From contig VXVC01000012.1 of assembly GCA_009836625.1 (NCBI GenBank), positions 256,073 through 320,072 on the forward strand: a DNA stretch of 64,000 bases, in the 5' to 3' direction. The position numbers were made by a program, and so were the translations under genes. The notes under the pieces were generated by a model that was not told where the DNA came from, did no database searches, and worked only from the letters and a program-made list of their open reading frames with translations. Position 1 is the first letter of the stretch, and the number at the start of each line of letters is the position of its first letter. This stretch comes from Holophagales bacterium. Its GTDB lineage: Bacteria; Acidobacteriota; Thermoanaerobaculia; Multivoradales; Multivoraceae. This document shows, one piece after another, positions 45,743-54,868 of this stretch.

Positions 45743-46702
45743 ATGCGCAACAAGAAAGTCGGTTCTCCTGAACCTGGCCGAATTCCGCGTCGACAGTTCC
45801 TCGCCGGAGGCGCCGCGGCGGCAACGGCGTTTGCCGTCGGCGCGGCTCCCGGGGCGCCGGCAGCGCGTGCCGCGCAGCCTGCCAGCGGAGGCGCATTCCA
45901 ACTCAAGTACGCGCCCCACTTCGGGATGTTCCGGCACCACGCCGGCAACGATCACATCGACCAGCTCCGCTTCATGCACGACGAGGGTTTCCGGGCCCTC
46001 GAGGACAACGGCATGGGCGGCCGCGAGCCGGAGCTCCAGGAGAAGATCGCCGCGGAGCTGGACCGTCTGGGGATGGAGATGGGCGTCTTCGTCGCTCACA
46101 CCTCCTGGGGCGGCGTGAGTTTCGCCTCCTCCGACTCTTCGGCCCGTGAGGCGATCGAGGCGGACATGAGGAAGGCGGTCGAAATCGGCAAGAGGGTGAA
46201 CGCGACCTGGTGCACCGTCGTCCCCGGCCAGCTCGATCCGGGCCTCGAGTGGGAGTACCAGACCGCCAACGTGGTCGAGAACCTGAAACGGGCCGCGGCG
46301 ATCCTCGAGCCGGCCGGCCTCGTGGCGGTGCTCGAGCCGCTCAATCACTGGACGAACCACCCCGGCGTGTTCCTGACCGGGATTCCTCAGGCGTACCAGA
46401 TCTGCAAGGCGGTCGGATCGCCCTCGGTCAAGATCCTGGACGACCTCTACCACCAGCAGATCACCGAGGGGAACCTGATTCCGAACCTCGATCGGGCCTG
46501 GGACGAGATCGCTTACATCCAGGTCGGCGACAACCCGGGGCGCAAGGAGCCGACCACTGGCGAGATCAACTACCTCAACGTCTTCCGGCACCTGAAGGGC
46601 AAGGGCTTCGACGGCATCGTCGGCATGGAGCACGGGAACTCGCTGCCGGGCCGGGAGGGCGAGCGGGCCGTGATCGACGCTTACCGGGAGTGCGACGCCT
46701 GA
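45743..46702 (+). CDS. Tat-exported TIM-barrel protein, hydroxypyruvate/xylose isomerase-like
   Basis: 319 aa from ATG 45743. The Tat signal RRQFLAGGAAAATAFAVG precedes an AP-endonuclease-2/xylose-isomerase-like TIM barrel. Metal-site regions are VAVLEPLNHW, VKILDDLYHQQ, IAYIQVGDNPGR and GIVGMEHGNS, with the Glu/Asp/His/Glu ligands of the hydroxypyruvate isomerase branch. Export by Tat fits folding with bound metal in the cytosol. Many exported relatives in related bacteria are sugar epimerases or isomerases of unknown substrate. Its stop overlaps the next start. Confidence 0.88.
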   Translation: MRNKKVGSPEPGRIPRRQFLAGGAAAATAFAVGAAPGAPAARAAQPASGGAFQLKYAPHFGMFRHHAGNDHIDQLRFMHDEGFRALEDNGMGGREPELQEKIAAELDRLGMEMGVFVAHTSWGGVSFASSDSSAREAIEADMRKAVEIGKRVNATWCTVVPGQLDPGLEWEYQTANVVENLKRAAAILEPAGLVAVLEPLNHWTNHPGVFLTGIPQAYQICKAVGSPSVKILDDLYHQQITEGNLIPNLDRAWDEIAYIQVGDNPGRKEPTTGEINYLNVFRHLKGKGFDGIVGMEHGNSLPGREGERAVIDAYRECDA

Positions 46703-47688
46703 AGGCTGCAGCCTTCCTCCTTCGGTTCGGTGGCGTGTTCGCCGTCGCGGCACTTTCCTGGCCGGGGACGGCCGAGGCGCAGCCGCGGACGCCCTGGGGC
46801 GACCCGGACCTGCAGGGAATCTGGACCAGCGCCACGCTGACTCCGCTCGAACGCCCGGAGGCGATGGCCGGTCGCGCGTCGCTGAGTGAGTCGGAGGCGT
46901 CAGAGCTGGAGCGGACCACGGTCGAGAGCCGCATCGCCGCGGACGGCACCTCCCGGCCGGGAAGCGTCGGCGGCTACAACCTGATCTGGATGGACGCGTC
47001 GACCCGGGTGGACGCGGATCGCCGTACGTCGCTCATCGTAGATCCGCCGGACGGCCGGATCCCGTGGACGGCGGCGGCGCGCGAGGCGAGCAGGGTGGAG
47101 CTGGCGCGCTACGGCAACGGGCCGTTCCTGGACCACACCGATCTCGACACCGGCGAACGCTGCATCACGGACGGCCTGCCGCTGATGGTCCCGATCCAGC
47201 CCTACAACATGAACTTCCTGATCCTGCAGACCCCGGACGCGGTGGTCATGCTGCACGAGATGTACCACGAGCTCCGCATCGTGCCGCTCGATAACCGGCC
47301 GCGCCTGCCGGAGACGATCGGGCTCTGGCTGGGCGACTCCCGCGGCCGCTGGGAGGGCGACACCCTGGTCGTCGAGACGACGAACATCGCCGACAAGACG
47401 GACTACCACTGGAGCCGCCTGTGGCGGGCGGCGCGGCCGACCATGCGGCTCGTCGAGCGCTTCAGGCGCATCGACGAGCGGACGATCGACTACCGGTTCA
47501 CCGTCGAGGATCCGACGATGTTCACCGCCGCCTGGACGGTGTCGGCGCCGCTGACGAACGACCAGGCGTCACGGGGAGTGACCGTCGGCGGGCTGTTCGA
47601 GTTCGCCTGCCACGAGGGCAACCGGGCGGTCACGAACGTGCTGAGCGGCGCCCGGGCCGAAGAGGCCCGGGCCGCCGCTGAGGACTGA
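46699..47688 (+). CDS. Secreted 'PDLQGxW' family protein, probable CTG start
   Basis: 329 aa if it starts at CTG 46699, which overlaps the upstream TGA (CTGA) and has GGGAG 8 nt before it. That start gives a full signal peptide (MKAAAFLLRFGGVFAVAALS ... AEAQ). GTG 46735 is the first alternative and would leave a poor signal. The mature start TPWGDPDLQGIWTSATLTPL and later LWLGDSRGRWEGDTLVVETT and FEFACHEGNRAV are shared with the protein at 61472-62554. Thus two family members sit in this window, each near a heme c/copper protein. The family is common in Acidobacteriota-like genomes but has no assigned function that I know. Confidence 0.78.
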   Translation: MKAAAFLLRFGGVFAVAALSWPGTAEAQPRTPWGDPDLQGIWTSATLTPLERPEAMAGRASLSESEASELERTTVESRIAADGTSRPGSVGGYNLIWMDASTRVDADRRTSLIVDPPDGRIPWTAAAREASRVELARYGNGPFLDHTDLDTGERCITDGLPLMVPIQPYNMNFLILQTPDAVVMLHEMYHELRIVPLDNRPRLPETIGLWLGDSRGRWEGDTLVVETTNIADKTDYHWSRLWRAARPTMRLVERFRRIDERTIDYRFTVEDPTMFTAAWTVSAPLTNDQASRGVTVGGLFEFACHEGNRAVTNVLSGARAEEARAAAED

Positions 47689-47700
47689 GAAAGCCGGGAG

Positions 47701-48309
47701 CTACTGGCCGACGCCGAAGGGCAGGACGCCCATCTGGTTGTCCCACATGACGATGATCGCGCCGCCGGCGTCCGAGACGTCGGAGAACAGGATCGTCATC
47801 TGGTCGATGGAGAACTCCTCCGTCGTGGTCATCATCGGCGCGCGGACGACGTCATGGTCCGCGTTGTAGCCGTAGGCGCCCCAGGTCAGGCCTTCCGCCA
47901 TCTTGGCCCGGTCGAACGCCTCCATGTAGGGCTGCTTCGAGATGATCGCTGTCCAGGCGCCGTCCTTCAGGTCGATGAACAGGCTGTACTCGCCGGCCGG
48001 GACGGTGCTGCCGCCGATCATCAGGTCGGCCTCTGTGTTGATCCGGGTCGTCACGTTCGCACCGGCACGCCAGACGGGGCCGCCCGCGAGAAGGGTCTGC
48101 CCGTACTCTTCGCCGGAGCCGAAGACGCCGTTCCGACCACGCAGGATCGGCCGGCCGTAGGTGATGTCGATCCAGGCGTCGCCGATCTGGGTCGAGGCGG
48201 CGCCTTCGGGGCTGGCGGGGCGGTCGCCCTGGGCCACGGCGGGTGCGAATCCGATCACCGCGAGGCAGAAGCTGAGAATGAGAACGCGGCAGGCAGTCTG
48301 TCGGTACAT
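47701..48309 (-). CDS. Secreted DUF2911 protein
   Basis: 202 aa with a signal peptide (CRVLILSFCLAVIGFAPAVAQ). DUF2911 blocks are DAWIDITYGRPILRGRNGVFG, VWRAGANVTTRI, VPAGEYSLFIDLKDGAWTAI and EFSIDQMTILFSDVSDAGG. The domain is a periplasmic beta-sandwich of unknown function. It is convergent with the PDLQGxW gene (12 bp) and divergent from the heme c/copper protein, with 134 bp between starts. Confidence 0.9.
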   Translation of the reverse strand: MYRQTACRVLILSFCLAVIGFAPAVAQGDRPASPEGAASTQIGDAWIDITYGRPILRGRNGVFGSGEEYGQTLLAGGPVWRAGANVTTRINTEADLMIGGSTVPAGEYSLFIDLKDGAWTAIISKQPYMEAFDRAKMAEGLTWGAYGYNADHDVVRAPMMTTTEEFSIDQMTILFSDVSDAGGAIIVMWDNQMGVLPFGVGQ

Positions 48310-48443
48310 TGTCGCTGGGTCTCCTGAGGTTCTTGGGAGTGCTGGTTCTTTCGCGAACGCGGACTCTAGCAGCCCGTGGCGGGAGCCGGGCCGCGTTTGA
48401 CCCGGAGGGTGTGGAGTAGTCTCCGATAGGTCAAGGGGCTGTC

Positions 48444-49766
48444 ATGATGCGCTCGTTTCCGACCGTTCCGCTTCGCCGCCGAGCCGCCCGAATCGCGGCG
48501 GTCACCCTGGTCGCGTCCTTGGCTGCGGGCGCGTTCGCCGTCCCCGCCGCTGCCGCCGACAGCGACGCGGTGGTCTTCAGCCGCGACGTGGCGCCGATCC
48601 TGATGCGCCACTGCGTCGGCTGCCACCGGCCGGGCGAAATCGCGCCGATGTCGCTCCTGAGCTACCGGGAGACGCGGCCCTGGGCCCGCTCGATCCGGCG
48701 TGTCGTCGTCAACGGCGAAATGCCGCCGTGGTTCGCGAACCCGGAGCACGGCGTCTGGGCGAACGACGCCCGGCTGAGCAAGGACGAGATCGAGACGATC
48801 GCCGCCTGGGTCGATGGCGGCGCCAGGCCCGGCGATCCGGCGCTGATGCCCGAACCGCCTCGGTTCAGGGATGGCTGGCAGGTGGGCGAGCCGGACCACG
48901 TGATCGAACTGCCGCCGGTAACCGTGCCGGCGAACGGGCCGGACCTGGCTCCCACACAGCTCGTGCGGCTGGACATCCCGGAGCGTCGCTGGGTGCGGGC
49001 CGTGGAGTTCCAGCCCGGCGACCGCACCGTGAATCACCACCAGATCGTCTTCAGGGGTGGATTCGGCGGGACGGATTCGCCTGGCGGTGAGGAGCGGCCG
49101 GTCGATGACCGGCAGCGCGGGGAAGCCGGCACCGTCGACGTGAACATCTTCGCGGTCTGGGCGGCCGGGGCGGCGCCGACCGTGTTCCCGGACGGCGCCG
49201 GACGCTGGGTGGACCCCGGGGGCTTGCTGATGGTCAACCAGCACTACCATCCGAACGGCGACTCGGAACGTACCGACCGGACCCGGATCGGCCTCTACTT
49301 CGGCGAGGGTCCACTGGAGATCGAGGTGGAGGCGATCTTCGCGAGCAGGATGGACTTCACGATCCCGGCCGGCGCCCCGAACCATCGAATCGTGACCCGC
49401 CACGAACTCGGGAGCGATTCGCGGATCGTGTCCTACTTCCCGCACATGCACATGCGCGGCCGGGCGATGTCGTTCATCGCGGTGTATCCGGACGGCAGCC
49501 GCGAGATCCTCCTCGACGTGCCGGAGTTCGACTTCGACTGGCAACTCTTCTACTACCCGGAGGCGCCGAACCTGCTGCCGGCGGGGAGCGTGGTCGAGGT
49601 CGTGGCGCACTACGACAACTCGGCGGCGAACCCCTACAACCCGGATCCGAACCGCGACGTCGGCTTTGGCTTTCGGTCGACGGACGAGATGATGGTCGGC
49701 ATCTTCGAGTTGATCGAAGTCGGTCCGGGTGAGAAGGCGGAGTCGGACGCGACCGGCGGCGAGTGA
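48444..49766 (+). CDS. Exported heme c / copper type II monooxygenase-like protein (copy 1)
   Basis: 440 aa. After the signal peptide a short cytochrome c-type domain carries C57-V-G-C60-H61. Then comes a two-lobed region with histidine sets like those of PHM/DBH copper monooxygenases: TVNHHQIVF, LMVNQHYHPNG and YFPHMHMRGRAM. I read HH and the HxH pairs as candidate CuH/CuM ligands. The combination suggests electron delivery by heme c to a copper oxygenase in the periplasm. It overlaps the VOC gene by GTGA. Related proteins are annotated as ascorbate-dependent monooxygenases; the activity here is unproven. Confidence 0.82.
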   Translation: MMRSFPTVPLRRRAARIAAVTLVASLAAGAFAVPAAAADSDAVVFSRDVAPILMRHCVGCHRPGEIAPMSLLSYRETRPWARSIRRVVVNGEMPPWFANPEHGVWANDARLSKDEIETIAAWVDGGARPGDPALMPEPPRFRDGWQVGEPDHVIELPPVTVPANGPDLAPTQLVRLDIPERRWVRAVEFQPGDRTVNHHQIVFRGGFGGTDSPGGEERPVDDRQRGEAGTVDVNIFAVWAAGAAPTVFPDGAGRWVDPGGLLMVNQHYHPNGDSERTDRTRIGLYFGEGPLEIEVEAIFASRMDFTIPAGAPNHRIVTRHELGSDSRIVSYFPHMHMRGRAMSFIAVYPDGSREILLDVPEFDFDWQLFYYPEAPNLLPAGSVVEVVAHYDNSAANPYNPDPNRDVGFGFRSTDEMMVGIFELIEVGPGEKAESDATGGE

Positions 49767-50272
49767 CCGGCACCGGCCAGACCGTAAGCGTCAACGGGAT
49801 CGCGCACATCCAGTTGACGGTCCGGGACCCGGAACGGTGCCTGCCGTTCTGGGAGCGGCTCTGCAACTTCCTGGAGATGAAGACCCTGATCCGGGGCGAG
49901 GACGTGCTGTACTGCATCGGCAGCCGGACCGGCATCCTGGTCCGCGCCGCGCCGCCGGACAAGCGCGACCGGCCCTTCGACCAGGATCGTCCCGGGCTCC
50001 ACCACCTCTGCTTCCGGGCCCGCAGCCGCGCGGACGTTGACGCGATCTACCGCTTCATCGAAGCCGAACTGGACGCGACCGTCGTCCACGGCCCGGAGGA
50101 GGGCGACCGGTTCGCGCCCGGCTACTACTCGATCCTGGTCGAGGATCCGGACGGAATCCGGGTCGAGGTGAACCATGTGCCGGGCAAGGGGCACTTCGGT
50201 GAGGGCGGCCGGCTGGGGCCGGACGGGGCGGGGGCCGCCACGACGTACGGCGACCACGGGCTGGGGGACTAG
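49763..50272 (+). CDS. VOC-family (glyoxalase/dioxygenase-like) protein
   Basis: 169 aa from GTG 49763, overlapping the preceding stop. Paired beta-alpha-beta-beta-beta modules carry likely metal ligands: His in IAHIQLTVRDPE, His in GLHHLCFRARS and Glu in GIRVEVNHVPG. VOC proteins include glyoxalase I, epimerases and extradiol dioxygenases; the reaction here is not clear. Its TAG stop and the convergent neighbour's TAG stop share the palindrome CTAG (50269-50272). Confidence 0.88.
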   Translation: MTGTGQTVSVNGIAHIQLTVRDPERCLPFWERLCNFLEMKTLIRGEDVLYCIGSRTGILVRAAPPDKRDRPFDQDRPGLHHLCFRARSRADVDAIYRFIEAELDATVVHGPEEGDRFAPGYYSILVEDPDGIRVEVNHVPGKGHFGEGGRLGPDGAGAATTYGDHGLGD

Positions 50273-51915
50273 TCGAGGTCGATGACGTAGACGGTGTTCG
50301 CCGCGTCGCCGGCGACCCAGGCGGTCTCACCGTCGGTGGCGATGCCGTTGAACAGCATCGTGTTCGGGAAGGCGCCGCTGGGCGGCACGTGCAGTTCGAG
50401 CCCGTCGGCGACTGTCGTTGACTCGCCGCTCGCCGGGTCGATCGCCACCACCCGGCCGGCGCCGGCCTCGACGACGTAGATCGAACCGTTCGCGGCGGCG
50501 AGACCTTCCGGCTGGTCGAGGCCTTCGGCGACCGTCTCGACACCGTCGTCGCCGATGCGCAGTACGGTGCCCGCGAGGTTGTCGGTGACGTAGAGGGTAC
50601 CGTCCGCCGCGGTCAGGCCGGCCGGTCCCGAGAGGCCCTCGGCCAGGACCCGTTTCTCCTCGGGATTCCCGGGAGAGAAGGCGATCACGTTGCCGGCGCC
50701 CCACTGACTGGCGACGACATCGCCCTCGAACTGGATCGCGTCGATCGGGGCGGCCAGCTCGCCGAAGATCTGGACCAGTGCGTCGGCGGCCGGATCCCAG
50801 AGTCGCACCGCGTTGTCGAACCAGCTCGACAGCACGAGGCGGCCCTCGTCGGCGGCATGAACGGACATGGATGTGCCGATGTCCGAGAAGCCGATCACGT
50901 CGCGCACGACGCCGAGTTCGTCGCCGGTTGACGGATCGAGCTGGCGCAGGGCGAAGAAGTCGGCGACCACGAGCCGGGTCGCTTCGCCGCTGCCGATGAG
51001 CGCCACGCCGCCAGGCATGTTCAGTCCGCCCTTGAGCACCATGCGGTTCTCCTCAGGCGACAGGGCCTCGACGATGAAGCCGTCGGCGAAGCTCGATATG
51101 AAGAGGCGGTCCGACTCGTCGAAGGCGAAGTTGTCGAGCCCGGGCTGGACGCGGGCGACGACCTCCTTGCCGCCGTCGCCGCCCACCCGGACGACCTCCC
51201 CCCGGAGCGAGTCGAGGACGTGGAGGACGCCTTCGCTGTTGAACTTGACGGCGGCCGGCACCTCGAAGCCGCTGGCGACCGTCTCCATCTCGCCGCTGTC
51301 GACGTCGACGCGGACGACTTCGCCGCGGAACCAGCGCGGGCCGTAGAGCCTGCCGTCGGCGGAACCCCAGTCCATGCCGTTCAGGCCGCAGCCGGGCCCG
51401 AGATCGTCGCGAATCACCCGTGGCTCGGTCTCGCCCGCCGGGTCGAGCTCGAACAGGTTCGTGTCCATGAAGCACTGGGAGACGAACAGCCGCCCGTCGT
51501 CCGAGAAGGTGATCGGGTTGACGCCGACGCCCGGCGAGGCGACTACGCGGGTCTCGCCAGTGGGCGTCCGCATCGTCACGTCGCCGTTGCTGATGTCGGT
51601 CCAGTACACGGAGCCGTCGGGCCCGAAGGCCAGGTCGTCGGGCGACTGTGCTCCGTCGTCCAGCCCCCAGTTGTCGAGGATCTCGCCGCTCTCCGGGTCG
51701 ATCCGTGCCACCGCGGGCGTTACCACCGAGGTCAGATACAGAGCGCCATCGGGCCCGAACATGATGCCGTTGATGCCGCGGAAGCTGGCGCTCTCACCAA
51801 TCGTTCGGACTTCTTCGGCGGCGGCTTCCACCACGTCGGCGTCCGGGGGAGCGCACCCGGCCAGCAGGGTCAGGGCGCCAAGACATGCGGCGGTTCGGGA
51901 GAGTCGTAGAAACAT
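50269..51915 (-). CDS. NHL/SMP-30-type beta-propeller lipoprotein
   Basis: 548 aa. The lipobox LTLLAGC predicts a lipid-anchored envelope protein. The body is a run of propeller blades with the pattern ING-I-x-FGPDGALYLTS, PDDLAFGPDGSVYWTD, GLNGMDWGSADGRLYGP and PEGLAAANGSIYVVE. It has enough blades for one large or two smaller propellers. Family members bind ligands or have lactonase-like activity when metal ligands are present; I cannot identify those ligands. It lies 29 bp downstream of the Nramp-related pair. Confidence 0.85.
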   Translation of the reverse strand: MFLRLSRTAACLGALTLLAGCAPPDADVVEAAAEEVRTIGESASFRGINGIMFGPDGALYLTSVVTPAVARIDPESGEILDNWGLDDGAQSPDDLAFGPDGSVYWTDISNGDVTMRTPTGETRVVASPGVGVNPITFSDDGRLFVSQCFMDTNLFELDPAGETEPRVIRDDLGPGCGLNGMDWGSADGRLYGPRWFRGEVVRVDVDSGEMETVASGFEVPAAVKFNSEGVLHVLDSLRGEVVRVGGDGGKEVVARVQPGLDNFAFDESDRLFISSFADGFIVEALSPEENRMVLKGGLNMPGGVALIGSGEATRLVVADFFALRQLDPSTGDELGVVRDVIGFSDIGTSMSVHAADEGRLVLSSWFDNAVRLWDPAADALVQIFGELAAPIDAIQFEGDVVASQWGAGNVIAFSPGNPEEKRVLAEGLSGPAGLTAADGTLYVTDNLAGTVLRIGDDGVETVAEGLDQPEGLAAANGSIYVVEAGAGRVVAIDPASGESTTVADGLELHVPPSGAFPNTMLFNGIATDGETAWVAGDAANTVYVIDLD

Positions 51916-51944
51916 CGTTGGCTCCTTGGTTGAGAGACGGCTCC

Positions 51945-53342
51945 TCAGTTGAGAAGTGGTTCGAGGACCACGTAGCGGATGACGAATCCGACCAGGGTCA
52001 GCTCAATCAGGAAGATGGCCCAGATCCCGGTCCGGATCCCCCGGCCGGGGCGAATGCGAGGATCCATCCGTTTTCTCTGAAGCCAGAGCACGGCGCCGCT
52101 CTGAATCGGCAGCAGCATTCCGGCGACCAGGGAGCTGATCGTGATCAGCAATCGCGGGTTCTGGATCCACATGTAGACGATGAAGCAGAAGATCGGGACG
52201 GCGGCGCAGTAGCCGCGGATCCAGAGTCTGCGGGCGGCCAGGTTGCGCCGCTTCAGGTAGCCCAGCTCCATGATGTAGTCGGGGATGTAGCGGGCTTCGC
52301 CGGCGATGAACGAGATCATCGTCGAGAACAGGATGCAGAAGGCGCCGACGCCGAACAGCCACAGCGACCAGGGGCCCAGGGTCTGCGTGAACATCTCGGA
52401 GAGCATGGAGATCGTCTCCAGGCCGTCGGGCTCCTTTCCGAGTTTCTTCAGCACGCCGGCGCCGAGCATGTAGAAGGGCACTGTCGCGCAGGTCAGGAGG
52501 ACCAGCGTGACCCACACGTCCGTCTGCATGACCCTGATCCAGCCCCGGGCGCGCGTCTCCCAGCCCGGTGCATCGCTGCGGCCGATGAAGTTCGGGTAGC
52601 CCTTCTCTACGCACCAGTACTGGTAGGCGGAGGTCTCCGCGGAGTTGACGCCCGAGTAGCCGTAGACGGCCATGGCGGCGACGATGAACTCGGGTGGGAA
52701 GCTGAACGTGAAGCCCGACGCGAGATCGGCCCGTGTGACCGCGAACTCCGTGCCCTGCATCAGGATCGCGCACACGAGCGTGGCGCCGGTGAAGATCATG
52801 ACCAGCGCCAGCATCACGTTCTCCAGGATCCGGTAGGAGCCCGTGGTCAGGACGGCGATGGTGATCACGGCCAGCAGTCCGGCGGCCAGCGTCGACGGCA
52901 CCTCCGGGACCAGCAGGGTCAGAGCCTGACCGGCGCCGCCGATGATGCCCCCCATTCCCAGCAGTCCGGGAACCAGGGCGATCAGGGTGATCGCGACGGC
53001 GAAGCTGACGTGGCCGCGGCCGATCCGGATTCGGAAGGGGAGGCGGTTCATCGCCCGCACGTAGGTGTCGCCCGAAACCAGCGTGTAGCGGGCGAGTTCC
53101 GCCTGGATCAACGACTTGATCCAGCATGAGAGAAGCACCCACCAGAGCAGGACGAAGCCGGCCGCGGCGCCCAGGGCAGAGGTGAGAATGATCTCGCCCG
53201 AACCGACGATCGCTCCGGAAATGACGATGCTCGGGCCGAGATAGCGAATCCGGTTGCGCCAGTTCGCGGGCGGTGGAACGGCTCCGCCCTCCCGGACCGT
53301 GTAGGGATCGCTCCTCTGTTCGACGCAAGCGCTTGAAGCCAT
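51945..53342 (-). CDS. Nramp-related transporter without canonical metal motifs (copy 2, tandem)
   Basis: 465 aa, about eleven helices. Helix 1 is GPSIVISGAIVGSGEIILTS (GSGE where Nramp has DPGN). The helix 6 region is YGYSGVNSAETSAYQYWCVE, with no MPH. Its ATG (53342) directly follows the TGA of the upstream copy (TGAATG), implying coupled translation. Most of the sequence is shared with the upstream copy, including SDPYTVREGGA at the N-terminus and IRYVVL near the C-terminus. The pair may form a heterodimer or differ in substrate. Confidence 0.82.
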   Translation of the reverse strand: MASSACVEQRSDPYTVREGGAVPPPANWRNRIRYLGPSIVISGAIVGSGEIILTSALGAAAGFVLLWWVLLSCWIKSLIQAELARYTLVSGDTYVRAMNRLPFRIRIGRGHVSFAVAITLIALVPGLLGMGGIIGGAGQALTLLVPEVPSTLAAGLLAVITIAVLTTGSYRILENVMLALVMIFTGATLVCAILMQGTEFAVTRADLASGFTFSFPPEFIVAAMAVYGYSGVNSAETSAYQYWCVEKGYPNFIGRSDAPGWETRARGWIRVMQTDVWVTLVLLTCATVPFYMLGAGVLKKLGKEPDGLETISMLSEMFTQTLGPWSLWLFGVGAFCILFSTMISFIAGEARYIPDYIMELGYLKRRNLAARRLWIRGYCAAVPIFCFIVYMWIQNPRLLITISSLVAGMLLPIQSGAVLWLQRKRMDPRIRPGRGIRTGIWAIFLIELTLVGFVIRYVVLEPLLN

Positions 53343-54734
53343 TCAGTCGAGAAAGGGGCCGAGGACCACGTACCGGATCACGAAACCCGCGAGGACGAGT
53401 TCGACCAGGAAGATGGCCCAGATGCCGGTGCGGATTCCGCGGCCGGGCCGAACTCGCGGATCCATGCGCTTCTTCTGCAGCCAGAGCACGGCGCCGCTCT
53501 GGATCGGCAGCAGCATCCCGATGACCAGCGAACTGATCGTGATCAGCAATCTCGGGTTCTGAATCCACATGTACACGGTGAAGGCGAACAGCGGGATCAC
53601 CGTGCAGTAGCCACGGATCCAGGACCTGCGCGCTGCCAGGTTCTGCCGCTTCATGTACCCCAGCTCCATCACGTAGTCGGGGATGTACCGCGCGCCGCCC
53701 GCGATGGAGGAGAGCATGGTCGAGAACAGGATGCTGAAGGCGCCGACGCCGAACAGCCACAGCGACCATGGGCCGAGGGTCTGGGTGAACATGTCCGACA
53801 GCATGGAGATCGTCTCCAGGCCGTCGGGCTCCTGACCGAGCTTCTTGAGCACCCCTGCGCCCAGGATGTAGAAGGGCAGCGTCGCGCAGGTCAGGAGCAG
53901 AAGCGTGACCCAGACGTCGGTCTGCATCACCTTGATCCAGCCGCGGGCCCGCTCCTCCCAGCCCGGCGAGTCGCTGCGGCCGATGAAGTTCGGATAGCCC
54001 TTCTCTACGCACCAGTACTGGTAGGCGGACGTTTCGGAAGAGTTGACGCCTGTGTAGCCGTAGACGGCGAGGGCGGCGACGAAGTACTCGGGCGGGAAGT
54101 TGAATGTGAAGCCCGACGCGAGTTCGGTCCGCGTGACGGCGAACTCGGTGAACTGCATCAGGATCGCGCACACGAGGGTGGCGCCGGTGAAGATCATCAC
54201 CAGGGCCAGCATCACGTTCTCCAGGATCTTGTAGGAGCCCGTGATGAGCAGCGCGATCGCCGCCGCGGCCAGCACGCCGGCGGCCAGGGTGGAGGGCACC
54301 TCGGGCACCATCAGCGTCAGCGCCTGACCGGCGCCGCCAACGATGCCGCCGAGGCCGAGCAGCCCCGGAACCAGGGCGATCAGCGCGATCGCGATGGGGA
54401 AACTGACGTGCCCGCGTCCGAGGGGGATACGGCCAGGGAGCCGGTTCATCGCCCGGATGTAGGTGTCACCCGAGACCAGTGTGTAGCGGGCGAACTCGGC
54501 CTGGATCAACGACTTGATCCAGCACGAGAGAAGCACCCACCAGAGCAGGACGAAGCCGGCCGCGGCACCCAGAGCCGAAGTGAGAATGATCTCGCCTGAG
54601 CCGACGATCGAACCGGAGACGACGACGCTGGGGCCGAGATAGCGGAGCCGGTTACGCCAGGTGACGGGCGGGGGTGTGGCGCCGCCCTCGCGGACGGTGT
54701 AGGGATCGCTCCGCGGAAGGGGAGAGTCGCTCAT
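53343..54734 (-). CDS. Nramp-related transporter without canonical metal motifs (copy 3, tandem)
   Basis: 463 aa from ATG 54734; the track's 54830 start is rejected because MSDSPLPRSDPYTVREGG aligns with its sister's N-terminus. Helix 1 is GPSVVVSGSIVGSGEIILTS and the helix 6 region is YGYTGVNSSETSAYQYWCVE. It is first in a probable three-gene unit with copy 2 and the propeller lipoprotein. The protein and DNA are strikingly similar to copy 2, consistent with tandem duplication. The plus-strand neighbours are copper genes, but the ion specificity of this protein is unknown. Confidence 0.82.
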   Translation of the reverse strand: MSDSPLPRSDPYTVREGGATPPPVTWRNRLRYLGPSVVVSGSIVGSGEIILTSALGAAAGFVLLWWVLLSCWIKSLIQAEFARYTLVSGDTYIRAMNRLPGRIPLGRGHVSFPIAIALIALVPGLLGLGGIVGGAGQALTLMVPEVPSTLAAGVLAAAAIALLITGSYKILENVMLALVMIFTGATLVCAILMQFTEFAVTRTELASGFTFNFPPEYFVAALAVYGYTGVNSSETSAYQYWCVEKGYPNFIGRSDSPGWEERARGWIKVMQTDVWVTLLLLTCATLPFYILGAGVLKKLGQEPDGLETISMLSDMFTQTLGPWSLWLFGVGAFSILFSTMLSSIAGGARYIPDYVMELGYMKRQNLAARRSWIRGYCTVIPLFAFTVYMWIQNPRLLITISSLVIGMLLPIQSGAVLWLQKKRMDPRVRPGRGIRTGIWAIFLVELVLAGFVIRYVVLGPFLD

Positions 54735-54868
54735 CGGGGGTGAAGGCGCGACTCTACACCGCGCGACCCGCTGACGGAGGCGGGACTGGTACGCTCGACA
54801 TTCTTCGCGCGCCGGCATTGGCGCCGGCACTCGGCAGGCAGCGGAGCATCAACACGGAGACGCTTTCG

